Assembly (NCBI RefSeq): GCF_902170785.1
Contig: NZ_CABHYG010000001.1
Coordinates: forward strand, 124,001-188,000
Length of the DNA stretch: 64,000 nt
Source: Yersinia proxima
GTDB lineage: Bacteria; Pseudomonadota; Gammaproteobacteria; Enterobacterales; Enterobacteriaceae
Direction of reading: 5' to 3'
The notes beneath the pieces were generated by a model. That model saw only the letters and a list, made by a program, of their open reading frames with translations, had not been told where the DNA came from and searched no databases. Position numbers and translations under genes: made by a program. Below, piece by piece: positions 21,300-30,157 of the stretch (the first letter of the stretch is position 1; the number at the start of each line of letters is the position of its first letter).

Positions 21300-23267
21300 A
21301 TGACTACTGAGCTTGAAACCTCTTTTGCTGATCTGGGGCTGTCCGCTCCAATTCTTTCTGCTCTGACTGATCTTGGTTATGAAAAACCATCTCCTATCCA
21401 GTTGGAATGTATTCCACACCTGTTGAACGGCCGTGATGTTCTCGGCATGGCGCAAACCGGTAGTGGCAAAACAGCCGCATTTGGTCTGCCGCTGTTACAC
21501 AACATTGATCCAAGCCTGAAAGCACCACAAGTGTTAGTACTGGCTCCAACTCGTGAGTTGGCTATTCAAGTTGCTGAAGCATTATCTAGCTTCTCTAAAC
21601 ATATGAACGGCGTTAACGTGGTAGCTCTGTATGGCGGCCAGCGCTATGACGTTCAATTACGCGCTTTGCGCCAGGGGCCACAAGTTGTTGTTGGTACCCC
21701 AGGTCGTCTGTTAGACCATCTGAAACGCGGTACTCTTAACCTGTCCAACCTGAGCGGTTTAGTGTTGGATGAAGCAGATGAAATGCTGCGTATGGGCTTT
21801 ATCGAAGACGTTGAAAATATTCTGGCGCAGATCCCGGCTGAACATCAGACCGCGCTGTTCTCTGCGACTATGCCAGAAGCGATTCGTCGTATTACCCGTC
21901 GCTTTATGAAAGAGCCACAGGAAGTTCGCATTCAGTCTAGTATGACGACCCGCCCTGATATCAGTCAGAGCTATTGGGTTGTGGACGGTGTTCGTAAAAA
22001 CGATGCGTTGGTTCGTTTCCTGGAAGCTGAAGATTTTGATGCTGCGATCATTTTCGTTCGTACCAAAAACGCCACACTGGAAGTAGCAGAAGCCCTGGAA
22101 CGTAGCGGTTATAACAGTGCTGCATTGAATGGTGACATGAACCAGGCCGTGCGTGAGCAGACTCTGGAACGCCTGAAAAATGGTCGTTTAGATATTTTGA
22201 TTGCAACTGATGTTGCAGCACGTGGTCTGGACGTTGATCGTATCAGCTTGGTTGTAAACTATGATATCCCTATGGATTCAGAGTCTTACGTCCACCGTAT
22301 TGGTCGTACTGGCCGTGCGGGCCGTGCTGGTCGTGCATTACTGTTCGTTGATAGACGTGAACGTCGTCTGCTGCAGAACATTGAACGCACTATGAAACTG
22401 ACTATCCCGGCAGTCCAATTGCCAAACGCCGAATTGTTGGGCGAACGTCGCTTAGCCAAATTTGCGGCTAAAGTTAGCCAACAATTGGAAAGCAGTGATT
22501 TGGACATGTACCGTGCGTTGCTGGCTAAGCTGCAACCAGAAGAAGGGTTTGATATTGAAACTCTGGCTGCTGCACTGCTGAAAATGGCACAGGGCGAACG
22601 TCCTCTGATCTTGCCTCCAGAAGCGCCGCGTCGTCCACAGCGTGAATTCAATACTCGTGATGACCGTGGTAGCGATCGTGGCCGTGACCGTAATGACAGC
22701 CGTCGTGAACCTCGTTCTGACAGCCGTGATGGTGGTGAGCGTCCAGCACGTCGCGAACGTCGTGATGTTGGTGAGATGGAACTGTACCGCATTGAAGTTG
22801 GCCGCGATGATGGTGTTGAAGTTCGTCATATCGTTGGCGCTATTGCTAACGAAGGTGATATCAGCAGCCGTTATATCGGTAACATCAAGCTGTTTGCTTC
22901 GCATTCAACTATCGAATTGCCAAAAGGCATGCCGGGCGAAATGTTGTCTCACTTCACCCGTACTCGTATCCTGAATAAGCCGCTGAACATGCAGCTGTTG
23001 GGTGATGCACAGCCGCATGAGCGCCGTGAGCGTCCAGCTGGCGGTAACGGTGGTGAGCGTCGTGGCGGTGGCCGTTCATTTGGTGGCGAACGTCGTGACG
23101 GTGCCGCTGGTGCTCCTCCTCGCCGTTCATTCGGTAGTGACCGTGCTCCAGCCGGTGCTGGTGAACAGCGTCGTGGCAATCGTGATGGTCAGCGTTCAGC
23201 TGCTCCACGTCGCGATGATGCCGCAGCGCCTGCCGCACCCGCTCGTCGTCGTTTCGGTGACGCATAA
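21300..23267 (+). CDS. deaD: ATP-dependent RNA helicase DeaD (CsdA)
   Basis: DeaD is the cold-shock DEAD-box helicase that acts in 50S biogenesis and mRNA unwinding. I chose ATG 21,300, with ATGAGG as ribosome-binding site 9 bases upstream; the in-frame ATG 21,285 overlaps that site. The 655-residue protein has the Q motif (YEKPSPIQ), Walker [22 protein letters not shown] and [12 protein letters not shown] dimerisation and RRM-like DbpA domain follows ([22 protein letters not shown]). The C-terminal tail and the linker are rich in R, G and D ([24 protein letters not shown]). Confidence 0.96.
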   Translation: MTTELETSFADLGLSAPILSALTDLGYEKPSPIQLECIPHLLNGRDVLGMAQTGSGKTAAFGLPLLHNIDPSLKAPQVLVLAPTRELAIQVAEALSSFSKHMNGVNVVALYGGQRYDVQLRALRQGPQVVVGTPGRLLDHLKRGTLNLSNLSGLVLDEADEMLRMGFIEDVENILAQIPAEHQTALFSATMPEAIRRITRRFMKEPQEVRIQSSMTTRPDISQSYWVVDGVRKNDALVRFLEAEDFDAAIIFVRTKNATLEVAEALERSGYNSAALNGDMNQAVREQTLERLKNGRLDILIATDVAARGLDVDRISLVVNYDIPMDSESYVHRIGRTGRAGRAGRALLFVDRRERRLLQNIERTMKLTIPAVQLPNAELLGERRLAKFAAKVSQQLESSDLDMYRALLAKLQPEEGFDIETLAAALLKMAQGERPLILPPEAPRRPQREFNTRDDRGSDRGRDRNDSRREPRSDSRDGGERPARRERRDVGEMELYRIEVGRDDGVEVRHIVGAIANEGDISSRYIGNIKLFASHSTIELPKGMPGEMLSHFTRTRILNKPLNMQLLGDAQPHERRERPAGGNGGERRGGGRSFGGERRDGAAGAPPRRSFGSDRAPAGAGEQRRGNRDGQRSAAPRRDDAAAPAAPARRRFGDA

Positions 23268-23617
23268 GCCTTAGTCATCTTCGATGATTAAACGTAAAAA
23301 CCAGCCTCAGGGCTGGTTTTTTTATAGGTATCGAACGAGTTTGTTTTGCCAGGTGGAAAAATATTTGAGAGGGATTGGCCCAATGAGGTGGGAAATAATC
23401 TATTGCTTTCAATTCTTAATTTAAATAGAAATAAAAAGAATTCAGCTTATATTTTTTTATTGTAATCGGATATTTGAGTTGCATATTATTTAGCATCATA
23501 ATTAATTCACAATTGATAGCTAGTTTACATATATTTTCTTTTAAATTAAGAAAGATTACATACCATTGTGATAGATTTGTTTTGAAACAAAAAATTATTT
23601 ATCATAAGGATCTAAAA
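23268..23617. other. AT-rich spacer between deaD and orphan lipoprotein gene
   Basis: After the deaD terminator the base composition drops sharply (long A and T runs around 23,395-23,600). I see no convincing coding sequence, only a possible upstream extension of the lipoprotein frame that lacks a ribosome-binding site. Confidence 0.5.
23296..23323 (+). terminator. Terminator after deaD
   Basis: The stem CCAGCC/GGCTGG with loop TCAG is preceded by AAAAA and followed by T7. It is very like the element near 24,243-24,274. Confidence 0.88.
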
Positions 23618-23887
23618 ATGAAAACTTATATGGTTATACCTCTTTTTTCTTTTGTTCTTACTGCATGCTCAACGCCTGTAACATCACTAAACAATGAAGA
23701 CCTTTGCGCAAAATTAGCCGAAGGAGAATATTTTAAAAATAATTGGATTTGGGACCCAGCATTTAAAGAATACCAAGATAGGAAAACAAAAGGCACTATT
23801 TCTGTAGACCAATGCGAAACAATAAAGGCGCAGAATATCGCTAGTTTTGCGAAAAAAGATGCTGAGGCAGAAGTTGAGTCTGACTAA
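23618..23887 (+). CDS. Small putative lipoprotein of unknown function
   Basis: I do not recognise this gene. ATG 23,618 follows ATAAGGA by 7 bases and gives 89 residues. The N-terminus MKTYMVIPLFSFVLTAC is a short lipoprotein signal peptide with lipobox LTAC (Cys17). The mature part is charged, contains two further Cys (in NEDLCAKLA and VDQCETIKA) and ends in an acidic tail EAEVESD. Codon use is AT-rich compared with deaD and yhbW. In E. coli this interval holds mtr, so the gene is a lineage-specific replacement. A start at 23,474 in frame is open but has no ribosome-binding site. Confidence 0.72.
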   Translation: MKTYMVIPLFSFVLTACSTPVTSLNNEDLCAKLAEGEYFKNNWIWDPAFKEYQDRKTKGTISVDQCETIKAQNIASFAKKDAEAEVESD

Positions 23888-24242
23888 CACCCCGGCATAG
23901 GCAAAGAGTCGATCCCTGAAAGGAATTGATGTTTCGACGGGAAAGCGATGAATTGTCATCACATACACTTAGCTGTCCCAAGCGAGCATCTGGCATAAAC
24001 CATCATGCGAGTTATTGGTTTTATTATGATTCACTTCAGCCATCGATTTTATTATTCTTAATAAAGTGGAGGAGGCGGAAAGGGTATTGAAAATCAATGT
24101 AGAGTTTATTGAGTTAAAAAATATATTTTTATGAGTCTGGTGGTTTTTATATTATCACCTATTTTTTTCTAATAAATTCAATACGCTTTTTAATTGAGTC
24201 GAATAGTTAGCTCATTAAATTCTGATGACTTTATCCTGAAAC
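23888..24242. other. AT-rich spacer after the orphan lipoprotein gene
   Basis: There is no ORF that I can support. The DNA stays AT-rich and contains no ERIC copy, tRNA or insertion-sequence end that I recognise. It ends at the yhbW terminator. Confidence 0.5.
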
Positions 24243-24274
24243 ATAAAACCAGCCCTTTAGGGCTGGTTTTTATA
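24243..24274 (-). terminator. Terminator after yhbW (possibly bidirectional)
   Basis: The stem CCAGCCC/GGGCTGG with loop TTTA is flanked by AAAA and TTTTTATA. Read on the minus strand it follows the yhbW stop by 26 bases and ends in T-rich sequence. Confidence 0.8.
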
Positions 24275-24300
24275 TCTCTAATCTATTGTATATAAATAGA

Positions 24301-25356
24301 TTAGAGACGCTCGCCAGGTTGTAAGTCTTGTTGCAAACTGGCAATTATCTCAAATGAATATAATCGTGCCTGGTGATCAAAGATCTGGCCATTCACCATT
24401 AATTCATCGGCTTGCGTTTCCCGCAATAATGACTGAAGCCCGTGTCGGACTTTACTCTTATCACCAATAATGGACAGACGCAGCGCTTGATCAACACCAA
24501 ACTGTTCGGCTGGTGAGCAGATTCTCTCCATATCCTCGACTGGCGGAGGAAGCTGCCCCGGTGTGCCACGGCGCAAATTGACAAACTGCTGCTGCATCGA
24601 GGTAAACAAGAAACGGGCATCACGCTCGCTGTCTGCGGCGACGACATTCACACACACAATCGCATAAGGTTTCGGCCATTGAGCGGAGGGTTTGAAGTTT
24701 TCGCGATACACTTTGAGCGCCTGCAATAGCATGTCTGGCGCAAAATGCGAGGCGAAAGCGAAAGGTAGCCCCATGGCAGCGGCTAGCTGCGCGCTATACA
24801 GACTGGAACCCAGCAGCCACAGAGGGACATGCAAACCTTGACCGGGGACAGCTTGTACCGCCTGCCCAGGTTGCACCTCGGCAAAGTAGTTTTGCAGTTC
24901 GCGCACATCAGACGGGAAGTTATCTACCTCACCGGAGAGATGGCGACGTAGTGCCATCATGGTGCGCTGATCAGTGCCGGGCGCTCGCCCAAGGCCAAGA
25001 TCGATACGATCAGGATACAGCGAGGCGAGGGTGCCAAACTGCTCTGCTATCACTAATGGCGAATGGTTTGGCAGCATAACACCACCTGAACCGACGCGGA
25101 TGGTGCTGGTGCCACTGGCAATATAGCCAATTAGCACTGAGGTCGCAGCACTGGCAATACCGGTCATATTATGATGTTCAGCCAACCAGTAGCGGTGATA
25201 TCCCCATTTTTCAGCATGTTGAGCCAAGTCCAGCGAGGCGTGAAATGCATCTCGCGGTGTCCTGCCCTGAGCTATCGGTGATAAATCGAGAACAGAAAGC
25301 GGGATTTGCGGCTTATCTGTTATAGCAACATTGTTATCATTCATAGAATCGTCCAT
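24301..25356 (-). CDS. yhbW: Luciferase-like flavin monooxygenase YhbW
   Basis: This is a bacterial luciferase-family protein with a TIM-barrel fold and probable FMN-dependent activity; its physiological substrate is not established. The sequence closely follows E. coli YhbW (about 335 residues): [41 protein letters not shown] and [13 protein letters not shown]. The start is uncertain. ATG 25,356 (MDDSMNDNN) has AAGG 5 bases upstream; ATG 25,344 is also possible. A longer frame to 25,440 runs into an ERIC-like repeat and is unlikely to be translated. Confidence 0.88.
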   Translation of the reverse strand: MDDSMNDNNVAITDKPQIPLSVLDLSPIAQGRTPRDAFHASLDLAQHAEKWGYHRYWLAEHHNMTGIASAATSVLIGYIASGTSTIRVGSGGVMLPNHSPLVIAEQFGTLASLYPDRIDLGLGRAPGTDQRTMMALRRHLSGEVDNFPSDVRELQNYFAEVQPGQAVQAVPGQGLHVPLWLLGSSLYSAQLAAAMGLPFAFASHFAPDMLLQALKVYRENFKPSAQWPKPYAIVCVNVVAADSERDARFLFTSMQQQFVNLRRGTPGQLPPPVEDMERICSPAEQFGVDQALRLSIIGDKSKVRHGLQSLLRETQADELMVNGQIFDHQARLYSFEIIASLQQDLQPGERL

Positions 25357-25395
25357 CTTAACCTTATGTCGAGTCGCTTGAAGGGCGAACGCATG

Positions 25396-25514
<119 letters not shown>

Positions 25515-25641
25515 TAACTGCATTAATAATTTGCTCACAGAAATGCGAGGTTATTACCCTTAGCAGCATAATCTAAATAACCGTTGCTGACGGGGTAATA
25601 AATGCGGCGATTAAAGGACTCGTAACCCTATGAGGAAGAAA

Positions 25642-25728
25642 ATGTCATTTACCCTGTTGTTAGTGGCGCAGGTTTATCACCGCGCTGGGTTGCGAGCACT
25701 TTTGCGACGTAAACGAAATTCAGATTGA
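25642..25728 (+). CDS. Putative 28-residue small protein or leader peptide upstream of the RND operon
   Basis: I do not recognise this ORF. ATG 25,642 has GAGGA 5 bases upstream; an in-frame ATG at 25,630 would give 32 residues. The peptide starts MSFTLLLVAQVYHRAG and ends in a very basic stretch (LLRRKRNSD). The stop codon lies in the loop of a perfect 10-bp inverted repeat (25,712-25,756). The gap to the efflux operon is 138 bases. It could be a small membrane-associated protein, a regulatory leader, or chance. Confidence 0.35.
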   Translation: MSFTLLLVAQVYHRAGLRALLRRKRNSD

Positions 25729-25756
25729 TTTATAGCTATTTTTTGCGAATTTCGTT
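25712..25756 (+). other. Perfect 10-bp inverted repeat in the RND operon leader
   Basis: AACGAAATTC (25,712-25,721) and GAATTTCGTT (25,747-25,756) are exact reverse complements, 25 bases apart. An A/T run containing T8 follows about 10 bases later (25,765-25,775). It spans the stop codon of the putative small ORF. Confidence 0.55.
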
Positions 25757-25827
25757 GGGCTGAAATATTTTTTTTCGCAATCCTTACATAACACTGAAAA
25801 AATCAAACAGTCGATGTCCGTACAATT

Positions 25828-25846
25828 GCGAATGATTATTCTCATC
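25828..25846 (-). promoter_or_regulatory. Fur-box-like site upstream of the RND operon
   Basis: On the minus strand the site reads GATGAGAATAATCATTCGC, 14 of 19 matches to the Fur consensus GATAATGATAATCATTATC. It ends 20 bases before the start codon of the membrane-fusion gene. It is enclosed by an inverted repeat CCGTACA (25,818-25,824) and TGTACGG (25,851-25,857). Confidence 0.5.
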
Positions 25847-25866
25847 ACAATGTACGGTACAAAATT

Positions 25867-27027
25867 ATGCGCAGTAAGATTATTTTGGCGTGTTTGGTGT
25901 TCACGCTAGCCGCTTGCGATCAAGGCTCTTCACCTTCAGCTACGCCCTCACTCAAAGAGGTGGGGGTGGTGACCTTAAAAACCGAACCAGTGACATTGAG
26001 CAGCGATTTATCGGGCCGAACGGTTGCGGTGATGACGTCTGAAGTCAGGCCGCAAGTCGATGGGATCATCAAGAAACGCTTATTCACTGAAGGGGCTGAG
26101 GTCAGTGCTGGCCAAGTGTTGTATCAAATAGATCCAGCCAGTTATCAGGCGGCTTATGACACCGCAAAAGCCGCGCTGCAAAATGTTCAGGTCAGCGTAA
26201 AATCCGCCAGGCTGAAAGCCCAGCGTTATGCCGCATTAGCTAAAGAGAATGGTGTATCACAGCAAGATGCCGATGATGCCCAAACCAGCTATCAACAAGC
26301 ATTGGCCAATGTGGCTGAAAAAACAGCCGCGCTGGAAGCCGCACGTATCAATTTGGCCTATACCCAAGTGCGGGCACCCATTTCAGGTCGTATCGGTATC
26401 TCCTCTGTGACGCCCGGGGCGCTGGTAACGGCTAATCAAACCACAGCATTAGCAACCATCCGTAACCTCGACCCCATTTATGTCGATTTAACCCAATCCA
26501 GTGCGCAATTACTTGCTTTACGCAAACAGCAGCAGGCCGGTAATGAAACCGTGGTGAATGCCCCGGTTCAGCTGACGTTGGAAGATGGCTCAGTTTATGC
26601 TCACGAGGGTTCACTGCAACTGGCCGAAGTGGCTGTGGATGAAGCGACTGGCGCGGTGACTCTGCGGGCTGAATTTCCTAACCCAGAACATCAATTATTA
26701 CCGGGTATGTTTGTGCGCGCTTCGGTGCGTAACAGTGTGAATAACGCTGCGATTTTAGCACCTCAGCAAGGTATCACTCATGATGCGAAAGGCCACGCTA
26801 CGGCATTGGTCGTCAATCAACAGCAGCAAGTTGAGCGGCGTGAAGTGGTCACCGAGCGTGCCATTGATAACTACTGGCTGATTAACAGCGGGTTGGTTGC
26901 GGGTGATCGCCTGATTGTTGAGGGAACGGAAAAAGTCAGTGTCGGTGATGAAGTCAAACCGGTAGAGGTGAGCACCAGGCTGCCTGTTGTGGCTGAATCT
27001 GCCACGTCATCAACCGGGGAGAAATAA
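25867..27027 (+). CDS. RND efflux periplasmic adaptor (membrane-fusion lipoprotein)
   Basis: This is the adaptor subunit of an AcrA/MexA-type drug efflux pump. The 386-residue precursor has a lipoprotein signal with lipobox LAAC (Cys17, MRSKIILACLVFTLAAC). The barrel-sandwich and lipoyl motif is EVRPQVDGIIKKRLFTEGAEVSAGQVLYQIDP (about 59-90), then a helical hairpin (about 95-160), then the second lipoyl half VRAPISGRIGISSVTPGALV. No strong Shine-Dalgarno precedes ATG 25,867, where TGTACGGTACAAAATT is the immediate upstream sequence. The permease gene begins 3 bases after its stop. I do not assign one of the Acr/Mex names because several paralogues fit. Confidence 0.92.
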   Translation: MRSKIILACLVFTLAACDQGSSPSATPSLKEVGVVTLKTEPVTLSSDLSGRTVAVMTSEVRPQVDGIIKKRLFTEGAEVSAGQVLYQIDPASYQAAYDTAKAALQNVQVSVKSARLKAQRYAALAKENGVSQQDADDAQTSYQQALANVAEKTAALEAARINLAYTQVRAPISGRIGISSVTPGALVTANQTTALATIRNLDPIYVDLTQSSAQLLALRKQQQAGNETVVNAPVQLTLEDGSVYAHEGSLQLAEVAVDEATGAVTLRAEFPNPEHQLLPGMFVRASVRNSVNNAAILAPQQGITHDAKGHATALVVNQQQQVERREVVTERAIDNYWLINSGLVAGDRLIVEGTEKVSVGDEVKPVEVSTRLPVVAESATSSTGEK

Positions 27028-27030
27028 TCG

Positions 27031-30000
27031 ATGTTTGCTCGTTTCTTTATCCATCGTCCGGTTTTTGCCTGGGTCATTGCCATTGTTATCATGTTGGGCG
27101 GGGCGGTGGCGATGCAAACCTTGCCGATAGCCCAATATCCCGATGTGGCACCGCCATCCGTTTCTATTAAAGCCACTTACACCGGAGCTTCGGCTGAAAC
27201 ACTCGAAAACAGTGTGACACAGGTGATTGAGCAAGAACTGACGGGGTTGGATGGTTTGCTCTATTTCTCTTCCTCCAGTAGCTCTGATGGCAAGGCCAAT
27301 ATTGTCGCGACCTTTAAACAGGGAACCAATGCTGATACTGCACAGGTGCAGGTACAAAATAAAGTGCAGCAGGCGCTAACTCGCTTGCCAACCGAGGTGC
27401 AGTCGCAAGGGGTCACGGTGACCAAGTCGCAGACTAACTTCTTGTTGATCATGTCGCTATATGATGAAAAAGACAAACACACCGGGACAGATATTGCCGA
27501 CTATATGGTCAGCAACTTGCAAGATCCATTGGCTCGTCTCGAAGGGGTGGGTAGTGTGCAAGTGTTTGGTTCGCAATATGCGATGCGGATTTGGTTAAAT
27601 CCAACCAAATTGGCGGCTTACAGCCTGATGCCCAGTGATATTCAAACTGCCATTGAAGCACAGAACACACAGGTTTCTGCCGGTAAAATCGGAGCATTAC
27701 CGAGTGGCAAAGAACAGCAATTGACTGCGACGGTCATGGCGCAATCTCGCCTGAAAACACCGGAGCAATTTAACAATATTATTGTTAAAAGTGACAGCAC
27801 CGGCGCGGTGGTACGGTTGAGTGATGTGGCCCGTGTTGAGCTGGGTAATGAAGACTACAGCGTGACCACTCGTCTAAATGGCCATCCGGCCGCAGGGATC
27901 GCGGTGATGTTAGCGCCAGGTGCCAATGCTTTGGCGACTGCCGAGAGAGTCAAGGCTAAAGCTGCCGAATTCGAGTTGAACCTACCTGATGGCTACAAAA
28001 TTGCCTATCCCAAAGACAGCACTGATTTTATTAAAGTGTCGGTCGAGGAAGTGGTTAAAACGCTGATCGAAGCCATCTTGCTGGTGGTTATCGTGATGTA
28101 CGTTTTCCTGCAAAATATCCGCGCTACCTTAATACCCGCAATTGCGGTGCCCGTCGTATTGCTGGGAACATTTGGCGTATTGGCTATATTTGGCTACTCA
28201 ATCAATACGTTGACACTTTTTGGCATGGTGCTGTCTATCGGTTTGTTGGTGGACGATGCCATTGTGGTGGTGGAAAACGTCGAGCGGGTAATGCGGGAAG
28301 ATAATCTCCCACCTCGTGAAGCCACTGAGAAATCAATGAGTGAAATCTCCAGCGCATTGATTGGGATTGCACTGGTGCTCTCGGCGGTATTCTTGCCGAT
28401 GGCTTTCTTTGGTGGTGCGACCGGGGTGATTTATCGCCAGTTTTCCATCACGATTGTATCAGCGATGGCATTGTCGGTACTGGTGGCATTGACCCTCACA
28501 CCAGCACTGTGCGCCGCATTCCTTAAACCCAATCATAAGCCGCCATCAAACACGGGGTTCTTCGGCTGGTTCAATCGTCGTTATGACCGGATGCAGACGC
28601 GTTATGAAAGCATGGTCGGGAATGTTATCCATCGATCTTTACGCTATTTACTGATTTACGCCGTGCTGATTGTGGTGATGGGCATACTGTTTATTCGCTT
28701 GCCGACTGGCTTTTTACCCACTGAAGATCAAGGTGATGTCATGGTGCAATATACCTTGCCTGCCGGAGCAACCAGTGGGCGCACTATGGAAGTCAGTAAG
28801 GCGGTAGAAAACTATTTCCTGACACAGGAAAAGGATAATACCAAAGCGGTCTTCACTATCTCTGGTTTTGGGTTCAGTGGCAGTGGGCAAAATGCCGGTA
28901 TGGCGTTTATTGCATTGAAAAACTGGAGTGAACGGCCGAGCAGTGAAAACACCGCAACAGCCATTGCTGACCGCGCGATGAAGGCATTATCGGTTATTCG
29001 TGACGCCCAAATTTTCAGTATGACACCACCGGCAGTCGATGGATTGGGTCAGTCGAATGGCTTTACTTTTGAGCTACAGGCCGCTGGCGATACCAGCCGT
29101 GAGCAGTTACTCACTTTGCGCGATCAACTGATTGGCAACGCCAGTAAAGATCCTATTTTGACCTCCGTTCGCGCCAACACCTTACAACAAATGCCGCAAC
29201 TACAGGTGGATATTGATAACGATAAAGCCGCAGCATTAGGTTTATCAATAAGTGATGTGAACGCCACACTGAGTGCAGCTTGGGGGGGAACCTATATCAA
29301 TGATTTTATTGATCGTGGGCGGGTGAAAAAAGTGTATATGCAGGGTGATGTAGATTCCCGTTCTAAACCAGAGGATATCAACCAATGGTTCGTGCGTGGC
29401 AGCAGCGATGCCATGACATCATTTTCTGCTTTTGCGACCACACGTTGGATCTATGGCCCGGAAACTCTTTCGCGCTATAACGGGCAGGCGTCTTATGAAA
29501 TTCAGGGGCAGGCAGCTTCCGGCAGTAGCTCAGGTACAGCAATGGATCGCATGGAGAAGTTAGCAGCTGAATTACCCGGAACCAGTTATTCGTGGAGCGG
29601 ATTGTCTTATCAGGAACGTTTAGCCAGTGGGCAAGCATTGTCACTGTATGCCATTTCAATCTTGGTGGTATTCCTGTGTTTAGCGGCCTTGTATGAGAGT
29701 TGGTCGGTGCCTTTCTCGGTCATGATGGTTATCCCGTTAGGGATAATTGGGGCTGTCGCCGCAGCGACATTGCGTGGTCTGGAGAATGATATCTACTTCC
29801 AGGTGGCCTTGCTGACGACTCTTGGGCTGGCATCAAAAAACGCCATTTTGATTGTTGAATTTGCCGAGGCTGCCTATTTGCGTGGCGAACCCTTGGTGGC
29901 GGCGGCTTTGCAGGGCGCAGCGACACGTTTACGCCCTATCCTGATGACTTCACTGGCATTTGTTGCAGGGGTTATGCCTCTGGCAATTTCTACCGGTGCC

Positions 30001-30156
30001 GGAGCTAACAGCCGTATTTCAATCGGTAGCGGCATTATTGGCGGCACCTTAACGGCGACCGCGCTGGCCGTCTTTTTCGTTCCTCTATTCTTTGTATTGA
30101 TTCGTCGCGTGTTCAGCGGCAAGTCAAAAAAAACCACTGAACATAAAGGAGTCTAA
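27031..30156 (+). CDS. RND multidrug efflux permease (AcrB/MexB family, HAE1)
   Basis: This inner-membrane proton-drug antiporter has 1041 residues, the usual HAE1 length, and 12 transmembrane segments. It starts FARFFIHRPVFAWVIAI. The proton-relay acidic pair is in LLVDDAIVVVENVERVM (Asp-Asp near 407-408), and the relay Lys is in LASKNAILIVEFAEA near 940. Two large periplasmic loops carry the porter motifs (LPIAQYPDVAPPSV, LPTGFLPTEDQGD). It sits between the adaptor and the outer-membrane channel, so the pump is complete in one operon. No regulator gene is adjacent. Confidence 0.95.
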   Translation: MFARFFIHRPVFAWVIAIVIMLGGAVAMQTLPIAQYPDVAPPSVSIKATYTGASAETLENSVTQVIEQELTGLDGLLYFSSSSSSDGKANIVATFKQGTNADTAQVQVQNKVQQALTRLPTEVQSQGVTVTKSQTNFLLIMSLYDEKDKHTGTDIADYMVSNLQDPLARLEGVGSVQVFGSQYAMRIWLNPTKLAAYSLMPSDIQTAIEAQNTQVSAGKIGALPSGKEQQLTATVMAQSRLKTPEQFNNIIVKSDSTGAVVRLSDVARVELGNEDYSVTTRLNGHPAAGIAVMLAPGANALATAERVKAKAAEFELNLPDGYKIAYPKDSTDFIKVSVEEVVKTLIEAILLVVIVMYVFLQNIRATLIPAIAVPVVLLGTFGVLAIFGYSINTLTLFGMVLSIGLLVDDAIVVVENVERVMREDNLPPREATEKSMSEISSALIGIALVLSAVFLPMAFFGGATGVIYRQFSITIVSAMALSVLVALTLTPALCAAFLKPNHKPPSNTGFFGWFNRRYDRMQTRYESMVGNVIHRSLRYLLIYAVLIVVMGILFIRLPTGFLPTEDQGDVMVQYTLPAGATSGRTMEVSKAVENYFLTQEKDNTKAVFTISGFGFSGSGQNAGMAFIALKNWSERPSSENTATAIADRAMKALSVIRDAQIFSMTPPAVDGLGQSNGFTFELQAAGDTSREQLLTLRDQLIGNASKDPILTSVRANTLQQMPQLQVDIDNDKAAALGLSISDVNATLSAAWGGTYINDFIDRGRVKKVYMQGDVDSRSKPEDINQWFVRGSSDAMTSFSAFATTRWIYGPETLSRYNGQASYEIQGQAASGSSSGTAMDRMEKLAAELPGTSYSWSGLSYQERLASGQALSLYAISILVVFLCLAALYESWSVPFSVMMVIPLGIIGAVAAATLRGLENDIYFQVALLTTLGLASKNAILIVEFAEAAYLRGEPLVAAALQGAATRLRPILMTSLAFVAGVMPLAISTGAGANSRISIGSGIIGGTLTATALAVFFVPLFFVLIRRVFSGKSKKTTEHKGV

Positions 30157-30157
30157 A

